Source: Antedon mediterranea (taxonomy: Eukaryota; Echinodermata; Crinoidea; Comatulida; Antedonidae). Taken from it: DNA of 64,000 nucleotides. The position numbers were made by a program, and so were the translations under genes. Position 1 is the stretch's first letter. Each line of letters begins with the position of its first letter. Location: contig NC_092674.1 in the NCBI RefSeq assembly GCF_964355755.1, positions 31,732,001 through 31,796,000 of the forward strand. Direction: 5' to 3'. The notes below the pieces were generated by a model. That model did not search any database, was not told the origin of the DNA, and worked only from the letters and a program-made list of their open reading frames with translations. Shown here one piece after another: positions 22,832 through 32,300 of this stretch.

Positions 22832-25800
22832 ATGTTGAAGTTTGTTTTCTTAAGTTTAGTTGTTTCTACTACTTTGGGGTCTCAACAAAGATATGACAAG
22901 TAAGTGTTTTTTGAAGAAAACAAAATAACGATGTTGATTTATTTTGATGTATTGTTCGATACAATATTGTGCACGTTTATAGCTTTCAGGTATGGCGTAT
23001 CCGATGTGAAGACGAGACTGATGTTAAATGGGTAAACACAGCAGCGTCAATGTATGAAGACAAGGTAGGCCTAATTTCAATTTACTTAAATTATTGGAAA
23101 GTACATCTAGGAGTTTTTAGAGTAAATTAAACATTACATTATCAATCTGTTGGAACACTTTAGATTGATAGCTGGGCTGCCAATCACCAGACCAACTATG
23201 TTGACCTGATGGTTTCTCCGTGGTTTATTGATACCTTTCGGAACCTTCTCACAAATCGTGGTTTACAATTTACAGTAATCATTGAGAACGTACAGGAACT
23301 GATAGACAATGAGCGAGATACAATACGGACTAGGGCAGTTGGTGCCGACTTCGATTATACCGTGTACCATACATACGATGAGGTAAAATGCCTTATTAAT
23401 CTATTTTACCATCCTCTTGTCACTTCAAAGCATCTTTTGTACATTTACCATTATATATGATCATAATTTTATATTGGCCTTTAAAACATTGTCAATAATT
23501 GTTTTTATAAGATTCAAGATTGGGTCAAGACATTTTCACACGATAACAGCAACATTGTTGAATCGTTTCTCCTGACGACTTCATATGAAAAACGACCAAT
23601 TAATGGCTTAAAGGTAATAGTAGTTTATTTATTTAAAGTAAATTTTATCCTTGTTAAAATTAAGTAAACATTTTGTATTGTTTAATGACATCTAAAAATT
23701 AACATGATGTTCTAAAAATAGCACATTAAATTATACAAATCGATTGACGTTCGAATTGTGTATCATTATTATTATTATTATTATAGATTACATTTAGAAT
23801 ATAGGCCTACTAAGGTACTATTATGTAAATTCTGACCATTGTTATTTTTAATGTTTAGATCTCTGGTGACTTATCATCAACTGGCAAACCAGCCATTTAC
23901 TTCCAAGGTGGTATCCACGCCCGTGAGTGGATCTCACCAGCTACTGTTATGTACTTCACCAATAAAGTAAGACTAAGTCATTAAACAATAAAAAAAACCA
24001 CTGTACTGTGTGCCGTCATGAATAGCATGCAATACTGAGGACTATATAACATTAATTAATGCATATCCAATACTATACTTACGTATCAAGATTTTGACGT
24101 AGATCAATTCCATGTTTACTGATGTAGCCGATAGTTAATGAAACAATTGAATGGATGAGAAAATTGACACATGTATACTAATACAATTTCGTATATCTTA
24201 TGTTAGTTTGTAGAAGATTACGGAAGAGATAGCGAAGTGACTCGCATGTTAGACGAGATAGATTGGTACATTGTCCCATCTCTTAATGTTGACGGCTACG
24301 CGTACACCTGGGTATATGTAAGAAATCTTTCGCTTATGATTATATCCACAAATGAGTTTTTTTTTATAATATTTTTGTTATGGCTGCATAACTATCCGTA
24401 AAAAAAAATTAACAAAATTGTTTTACAATAAACTTTTGCAACGATGAATACACAGTGTGACTACAACATCATTGACGACATCATTAAACTGTGTGCGTTT
24501 ACTTTTGATCAAACACTGCCTTAATTGCTATATATATTTTTTTAGGATCGTCTTTGGAGAAAAACACGTCAACGATTCAAAGGAAACCCGTGCGTTGGAA
24601 CTGATCCGAACAGGAACTACGGTTATAAATGGGGAGGTAGGCATGTGCAATTAAATGAACACATCATCACATCATTTATTTTCTTTATAACTGTAAAAAT
24701 ATACTGTAAAACCTCGAAAAGAAGCCCATGGGCTTAAACCTCGAAAAGAAGCCCATCTCGAAAAGAAGCCCCCCTCTACAGTTTGCAAAAGTACTCTCGA
24801 AAAGAAGCCCATCTCGAAATGAAGCCCCCTGGGCTTCTTTTCAAAATAGTATGGGCTTCTTTTCGAGATAGACTACTATACTGTATTAAGAATGTAGGTT
24901 TATCAACTGAACGTCAAAGGAACAGAAATAAACAATACAAACACGTGATTAAGAGTTACGGTAGTAGGATAATTTAATGCCAGATACTTGTGATGCAGAC
25001 TGATGATAATAATTAATATGTATGATCGAGTTTATCATACATTTATTTTATAGTTTATTGTCGTCCAAATGGTGCTTTGATCGATCTTGTATCTTTTTCT
25101 TGTCTGCTTCGTTGGCAAATATGGAAAATCGGCAGGGAATTTCCACAAATGATTGTATTTGACGGTGAATCATAGGACTGTTTTTTTTTTGCTTTTTATA
25201 TTGTTTTTAATTGGTATATTTAACATAATTTCATGATTGAAAAAATGTCTCAAAAGTCATATTATTGTAGTAGAAATTCACCAAATTTACAGCAGGCATT
25301 TCGAAAAGAAGCCCCCCTCTACAGTTTGCAAAAGTACTCTCGAAAAGAAGCCCATCTCGAAAAGAAGCCCACCCAAGAGCACTCAAAAAGAAGAAGCCCA
25401 TGGGCTTCTTTTCGAGGTTTTACGGTAGGCCTATATACCGGTGTTTCTGTCGATCGTTATCATAGTCATTTTATCATTAAGGTGAAGGAGCTAGTAATAA
25501 TTCATGTTCGTTGACCTACGCTGGTCCACATGCCTTCTCTGAACCTGAGATCAAGGGAAGTACAGATTTTCTACTGGAGAAGGCTAAAACCCAACCATTT
25601 AAAGTATTCCTTGATTGGCATAGCTACCGTCAGATGATGTTAGCGCCGTGGTCCTGGACCGACAAGGAACTTCCACCAGATGCAGCTGCACAAGACGACT
25701 TTGCAAGAGAGACGACTCAAGCTTTCGAGTCTGTTTATGGGACGAAGTATGTCTATGGACCTGGCTCTAAAGTTCTTTGTGAGTTTGTTTTCAAACAAAA

Positions 25801-26196
25801 TATGTATTTTACTAAATTCAGAATATATTAAAACCGAGGATAAAAAAAATCTTTTACGATCGGATTAAAATACTCACATGGAACATTTTAGTTGCAAAGA
25901 GTGAGTTGCATTATTAATAATTCTAAACACATATAATAATTATTCATAAATTGATGTTAGTAGGCCTATTTAAATGTTTTTTTTTAATTTTAGATGTTTC
26001 ATCTGGTGCGAGCAAGGACTGGGGCTATGTCGAACTAGGTGCTACGTATTCATACACCGTCGAACTACGTGATACTGGAACTTACGGGTTCCTTCTACCA
26101 GAACACCAAATACAGCCGTCAGGCATTGAGACTTACGAAGGAGTGAAGGCTATGGGGCGCTTCATTCTGAATGAAATAAACAAGCTTAACAATTAA
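22832..26196 (+). CDS. Secreted M14A metallocarboxypeptidase, copy 2 (predicted acidic-residue specificity)
   Basis: Nine exons: 22832-22899, 22983-23064, 23164-23382, 23512-23613, 23859-23966, 24207-24317, 24546-24636, 25482-25778, 25994-26196; 426 aa. Exon sizes equal copy 1 except the last, which adds Lys-Leu-Asn before the stop. All catalytic residues are kept, and the specificity Lys (GASKDW) is also kept. Differences from copy 1: GIHAREW (the usual family form) for GIHSREW, NVDGY for NADGY, DWHSYRQ for DWHSYSQ, GYVEL for GYVGL. The HSYRQ change places Arg at bovine position 199, in the substrate-binding strand next to the zinc ligand His196, so activity may differ. No stop or frameshift is present, so both genes look functional. 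Confidence 0.95.
24704..25425. mobile_element. TA-flanked inverted-repeat element (Tc1/mariner-type MITE) in copy 2 intron 7
   Basis: The 722-bp element is absent from the same intron of copy 1. Copy 1 reads AAAATATAGGCCTATATACC; in copy 2 the TA is duplicated around the element (24702-24703 and 25426-25427). Ends are inverted repeats: CTGTAAAACCTCGAAAAG at left and CTTTTCGAGGTTTTACGG at right, continuing into AAGCCCATGGGCTT. Inside are further copies of the CTCGAAAAGAAGCCC motif on both strands (24736-24870, 25300-25410). No transposase is encoded. TA duplication points to the Tc1/mariner/pogo group. Confidence 0.88.
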
Positions 26197-26916
26197 CACA
26201 ACACAATTTTATTTTACGGTGTTTCTTTTGTAAAGTGATACTAATTCGATTAATTAGGCAGACTATTATTAAAGTGATTATTTTATCCCCCAACTCAAAT
26301 CACCCCTACTTCAGTTGTTCAATCAATATTGTTTTAACGATTGGATTAAATATTTAGCACTAATTAAGGACTGTAAGTATTTAATGCTGTAAACTTGAAG
26401 AGATAATAATTAAAAGTCATGTGATTATACATTGATCGTTGTTTTGGAAACACTTTGGACTCGTCTATTAATTGTTGCTAAATTTGTTTTGTTATTATTT
26501 TAATTAAAACGTAGTAAATTTTATTTGAATTAAATAAATTATTTTAAAATAATAGTGAGGTAGTATATAAGTATTTTACATTCTTATTGTTACCTATTTT
26601 ATGAATTTATTTAAATACAGTTGTTGCTCATAAAACGATTATTACCCCACCAATACATAGTGTAGCTGACCGTGTTCATTAATGCGTGACACAACACAAC
26701 CTGTCTCAGCTGAAGGATCGATGAGGTCCGTCCGACGTCTGTTGTGTTTAAATGTAATTCTTATGTTGTTTTTTACAGTCTCTAGTTACCATTTTTTCAA
26801 ATACATATGCGATGTGAATCCATAAATGAGGTATGTAAATATAAATGACCAATAGGCAATATCATCGTTCCTCTAGCCTGACACAGGTTGGTCTAGGCCT
26901 GGCCCTAGCGAATACA
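26197..26916. other. Carboxypeptidase copy 2 3' flank
   Basis: The first ~320 bp match the 3' flank of copy 1, marking the end of the duplication near 26520. The rest is unique AT-rich sequence with a small CTAGGCC cluster at about 26889. No gene seen. Confidence 0.5.
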
Positions 26917-27861
26917 GATCACTCCGGCCGCGCTTCACTCCGGCCGCGCTTCAATCCGGCCGCGATTCATTCCGGCCGCGATTCATTCCGGCCGCAGCTA
27001 TGGAGCGCCCAATGAGTCTTTTACAACCGAGACACGTTTTTTGTAGAGAATCAAAATAAACATTTGTAATCATACAGTATATTTTTTCTCTTTCAGGATC
27101 ACAACAACATCGCAAGTGTTTTAAATTAGGTCTAATGCTAGAACAAAATAATGTATGTGTTTTATCCAATGTAATAGGCTAGTATATTAATTGTAATGTG
27201 ATTAATTATGTAATTTATTGCAATGTACCCTATATGTCATTTTATTTTTATCATATATAAATTAAAATATAAAATCATTGTAAATTGGACTGTACAAAAA
27301 TGATATATTAATTCTTGATACAATTCCAGGTAACATTAATTAGACGGATATTTGATTATTTGAAATAAATAAATTAATATTGTAAATATTGTTATTAACT
27401 ATAATTAGTAAGTATGGGTACTGGCAAGATAAAGTGTTATAAAAATAAGGGTTTTAACTAATTTTTAATGTTAATAAATGTAAAGCTATAAAAATAAATG
27501 TACATAGAAAGAAATTAAATATTGTTATTCAAGCATTAATTAAACGGGTATTTGATTATTATTTTATTATTGAATTTAATTAAGTTAAGTTTAGTTTGAA
27601 AGAAAAAGCAGTTCCAACTTCTTTGAATGTTATTGTTAATGAAACAAGTAAAATTGTTGCTAATAAATATTCAACTAGTTCCATTTAAATTCACCAAGAA
27701 TTTGTTATAACACTGAACAGTATAGAAAACGTAGATATGGGCGCTCCATACTAACGGCCCCTTTGCACAGGAAGTCAAATTGAATAGCGGCCGGAGTGCA
27801 TAACATCGCGCTAAACTGATACGGCGGCCGGAGTGAAGCGCGGCCGGAGTGATCGGCTACC
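26917..27861. mobile_element. Inverted-repeat element with CpG-rich, tandemly repeated ends
   Basis: The left end has five ~16-bp units of the form ACTCCGGCCGCGCTTC (26920-26998) followed by CTATGGAGCGCCC. The right end has GGGCGCTCCATA (about 27738) and then GGCCGGAGTGAAGCGCGGCCGGAGTGATC ending about 27861, so termini and the subterminal block are inverted copies. The ~700-bp AT-rich middle has no transposase. GATCACTCC/GGAGTGATC are the outer ends; a target duplication is not clear. The arrangement is like foldback or hAT/Mutator-type MITEs with subterminal repeats; family not identified. Confidence 0.7.
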
Positions 27862-28395
27862 GCCCTAGCTAGGAGGTAGGAGGAGGCCTAGCCTACGTCA
27901 CTAAATAAAAGAGTAGGCCCTAGCTAGACAGGTCTACCACCACATCAGCAGTAGCAGTATGCTAATCTATGGAACGCCATCGCTGCCTCCGGCAGCAAAC
28001 TTTAGTTATATTCTGCTCTTTTTAGCATTACGTTCGGCTCTTCTTTAGCATTCGGCGCATTTCTATTCGGCCCATTTACCATTACGTTCGGCTCTTTCAG
28101 CATTCGGCTCTTTTTTATTCAACTCATTTACCATCATAACAGTACGTACATTTCTTTGCGAGAAAATCTATTCTAGGCTAGGCCTATATAAGAATAAAAT
28201 CTTTAACACTTCAAACTCGTTCAATTTGTTGCATTTTATGGATTGATTGATTGGAATAATACGTAAAAGCAACAAAAAGAGAGGTTTAAGACTGATTTAA
28301 GACTCCTTCGAGTAGGCTTTAATTTTAGACCGCTGACAGGTTAGACCGCAGTATAGCAATGGTCTGTAAATAAAGACTACTTGCTACGTCACGAA

Positions 28396-29115
28396 TTACT
28401 GAATACTAAATACTGAATACTGAAATGCTTTATTTGTCCATCATCATAAAATAACATCAGAAATTCTTCTTGAAGATTGACAATTATTAATACAATAATA
28501 AATAGATATACAATATAATATACACACACACACAATTGCACAAAAAATATAAGTTATGAAACACGGTGTAAAAATGACTAGGTATAAAAATTGAGAAGGA
28601 TTTAGGAGATTAAAATAGTTTAAAACAGCTTTAAGAGGATTAAAACAGCTTTAAAAGGATTCAAACCATTAGAATGTTCCTAAAACCTTTACAATTTATA
28701 AATTGCTAAAATTTCAAATAGGCTAAAAATGTTTAAAATGTTTAAAAATATTAAAAATATAAAAACATTTATAAATTGAACAAAATTTACGTTTTAAAAG
28801 TTTCATTGTTTACATAGTCTTGTATTACATAACATTTTATCGATGGTGATGTGAATTATTTATATGAATAGCATTTGCAACAAAGGCATATCTCGATCTG
28901 TTTGTCTTAGTTATTGGAACATGTATTCTACCATTGCGTTTGATAATAAAGTATTTGCTAAGGGGATGATCAACATCCTTAATTATTTTATGAGCTGCCT
29001 TCACTATCCAATCTATGTATATTTCATCTAACTGCACCAACGGATCTTTAACAATATATTCAGCTTTCCTTGTAATGCGATTCAATTTCTTTTTATCTTT
29101 TTTATTAATATTTTC
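28396..29115 (-). mobile_element. 5'-truncated CR1-like LINE, 3' end
   Basis: The minus strand at 28837-29085 encodes the same LINE C-terminal signature as the fragment at 7215-7700 (IIKDVDHPLSKYFIIKRNG ... FVANAIHINNS), with a 3' UTR containing GGACAAATAAAG and a terminal ATTCAGTA-type heptamer run at 28399-28424. It is a different subfamily from the 7.2-kb copy because the heptamer tail differs. It ends about 200 bp upstream of the start of the IQ-motif gene. Confidence 0.75.
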
Positions 29116-29186
29116 ATAATTGAAATTGAAGCGCTAAGACCGTTTATAGACCGCTTATAGCAATCCGCCCCAGGTGCCAAAACAAC

Positions 29187-29224
29187 ATTGCACTCTTAAT
29201 TGATGATGTCATTAAGAGTGCAAT
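29187..29224. promoter_or_regulatory. Perfect 14-bp inverted repeat near the IQ-gene start
   Basis: ATTGCACTCTTAAT and ATTAAGAGTGCAAT are perfect reverse complements around a 10-nt loop (TGATGATGTC). It lies 100 bp before the predicted ATG at 29324. The loop plus next base gives TGATGTCA, a CRE/ATF-like site. Function is inference. Confidence 0.4.
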
Positions 29225-29323
29225 AGAAGAGTTAATATCATGTGACCCAAAAACTTCCAATCATTATGAGAATGATCAAAATGAAATCTAAATATTTATC
29301 CCCATAGTATCCAGGTTGCAGAT

Positions 29324-32300
29324 ATGGCAAAGTTAGATTTGAACATTCGTGGGTCGCAAGTTGGAATGGCCGGGTTTGAACAGCATCTGAAACAACTCAA
29401 AGAATCTCAGGTATACCTAATTGAAACTTTCTTCATATTATTTAATTTTATTTACTTTTCTATAACATCAAATATTAAATTGCTTTATGTGCTGAATTAT
29501 AATTAAAATTAATATTGATTTTGTTTATCATTTTTTATTAATTTTTGTCTATAGCTGATGAAATCTTCCGAGTTTATAGACATGTTTAAAACTGCAGAGA
29601 AATTTCACCACGATATGAAACTATCTTACTTAACTTGCCGAAATAAAAGTTCCTTAAACCAGCAAGCTGAGGACAGTCAATTTTATAATATTTTGTTAAA
29701 TATGATGAGAGAAATAGCTAGGTAAATAACATTGTTTTTAATCTTAAAGCTTGTGAAATATATTTGTTTTAATCACAACTTCCCTTTTCTTTTATATACT
29801 ATGATATCTTTTGTAGGGTTCTAAGATACTTTTTCTATTTTTAGACTATAAGTATAATTGCCATTTCTATATAAAACCCACAATATTTGCTATACTTGGC
29901 TCAAGTCTGTAGTTATTGTCTTTTTTATGTTATTCCACCAGTAGGCATTTCGATTTTTGTCTGAATTGTGAGCTCAAGTATTATACGTATGAAACACCAT
30001 TATGTGCCAAAATATTTATCCTTTAACTAATTTTGGTCTAGAACCTAGACTATATTTGCTACTGCCACATTGTCACCTTTTTTTCAAGTTAAGTTACTTA
30101 CTTACTGACTGTGTGGACATTGCCTGTCCAATATCAATGTTTGCTGAATACCACAGATCAATAAAAGACACAATGTAGTACAGTACCTCTCATTGTGTTT
30201 ACTACTTTCAATTCATCATTGTACAATTAACAATATAACCACAGTCTTGTCACTTTCCCTAGCATTAATGGAATAAAGCAAAGAGAAGAAGTGAAGAAAC
30301 TCTATCGTTGGTTTAAAACAAATCAGGGAGTTTTAAATTCAAGTTCAGTAAGTAGGACAAAGCACTTTCTTGACCTACCAATTGCACTGTATACTTTGTT
30401 TACAAACTATTGAACCTATTTGGTCATTTGTATTAAAACCTTTTATTAGTTTGATCATACAGTACTTTACATATCCAGTTTTGTTTAATAAAGACTCTCC
30501 TTATAACTGACTTTTAAATACATTCATTCACCTCTATTCTCTTTGCTTATTTAGCATTTTAATAGCTCAAAGCAAGGTGTCTACAAGCAACCACTGCTAA
30601 ACTTTTCTGACGATGCTATTAAGTTCTATTCAGTACCCCTGGATAAACGAAACAAGAGTGGCAATAAAGTGACCTTTTTGGACAATGGTAGGGCCTCGAG
30701 ACAGTCTTCAACCAAGGGAAGTTTGCTAGAAAGTAACAAGCGTATCACTAAGAAACCTGAGGGAGCTAACAGACCTTACACTGCTCCTGCTCAAAGACTA
30801 CACAGGCCTAAGGTAGTATAGTTATTAGTACAATTCTATTTTTGATGATCCATGATGATAATTTTTAATAAAATGTACTTAAAATTTGTATTTTTAGATT
30901 GGAAATAACCTTTCATCGTCTTCATCAAATCCACAAGTATTTGATTCCCCTAGCTTAACTGCACAGAATGTGTCCACACACCAACCTAAGCAGTATTCAT
31001 ATAATAGACCTGCAACTGCTATTGGAATTATGAGTCATAACGCTAGCTCTGTTGATGAGGTAAGCATTACATATAGTATTCAATCACAGTGATATTGTTC
31101 ATTATTATTAATGAAATGCTTAAACAAGACTACATTATATGCTGAAATGGTTAATTGATCTTAAAGTTGATTAATTACAGACGATTGCTTGTACTTCATC
31201 ACTTCCTTCAACTGATAATGGTGTCTCAAAACCCATATCAGACAACAAGTGTACAGATTGTGTTGAGGATGACGCTATTGCACAAGAAGAAAACAATCAG
31301 TTTCCAATGCCTCATCTTGTGAATCCTGTGGCCCAACATCAATTTGTGGAGAATCATGATGATTGTCTGCCTTCAAATAAAGTTGTCTCAATACATGTAG
31401 TTGTCCCAGGTAAAGAATGTAATGTTCTATTTTATTTTTACTGAAATCAGAGTCATATTGTTTCTATAGAGATAATGGCAGGTTTTGTATATAAATTAAT
31501 ATTAGTACTACATGATATGTCACTTGCTTTCTGTAGATAATGGATCACCTCAGACAGTTCGTGAGCAGGAGACGCCTTTGGAAAAATGGACGCAATACCA
31601 CAATGCCCAGATTTATGGTGAAGATATAATTGGGACACATCAGTTATTTGGCAGGAGTGGTTCCCCTGCTGGTATCAGGTACACAGCTCATGATGGAGGT
31701 GAAAATCCTGAACTTTATACCAGACAAGTCATTTCTAACTATGCATTGGAAAATGAATCATCAACAGGTATACTTAAAATAATGTGATTATTCTGCCACC
31801 ATTATCAAACTGCTTGTAATGTGTTCAATGTCATAATGCGCACATTGGTTTTTCATTTACAGTAGATTGTGGAAAACAGGAGGCCCTGGTCTACCAGTCA
31901 CTTGAAGATTTCTATAAAAGTATAGAAGAGTATAAACCTGGAAAAACAAAGTCAACAAGTCACTCAAAGTCAGCCAAACACATAAGAGGTCATACATCCG
32001 ATGACATTGAAGATGGCATTTCAAAGAGGTATTTTATTTGTTTTAGATCATATTTTACTTTAATAAAAATCAAATTAATTAATTAATGATGTATTGAAAA
32101 CAAATTATGTTTATTTATTAACTCATTTTTACAGGGAGTTGCCAGGCAATGGCAAATACACTAAGGTACATTTTGAATCTATTGTTAAACTCTCTGGAGA
32201 CATTGGGGAAAAGATGAGCAACTCAAAAGAAAAGGTATCATACTTTATAATTAATTCACAATTTAAGATTTTATCATCAGTACATACAATATAAAAACTG

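Larger units (their letters stand above)
19410..26520 (+). repeat. Tandem segmental duplication containing two carboxypeptidase genes
   Basis: Two head-to-tail units of roughly 3.2 and 3.9 kb join near 22650. Similarity includes exons, most introns, the promoter (GCCTATAATCAACAGCTG at about 19450 and 22682) and the 3' flank (AGTGATACTAATTCGATTAA at about 22264 and 26235). The second unit is longer mainly because of a 722-bp transposon in its seventh intron. High intron similarity implies a recent duplication or ongoing gene conversion. Confidence 0.9.

Noticed and set aside
24783-24977. Open frame within the transposon in carboxypeptidase intron 7
   Set aside because: It is made of the repeated CTCGAAAAGAAGCCC motif and has no transposase residues.
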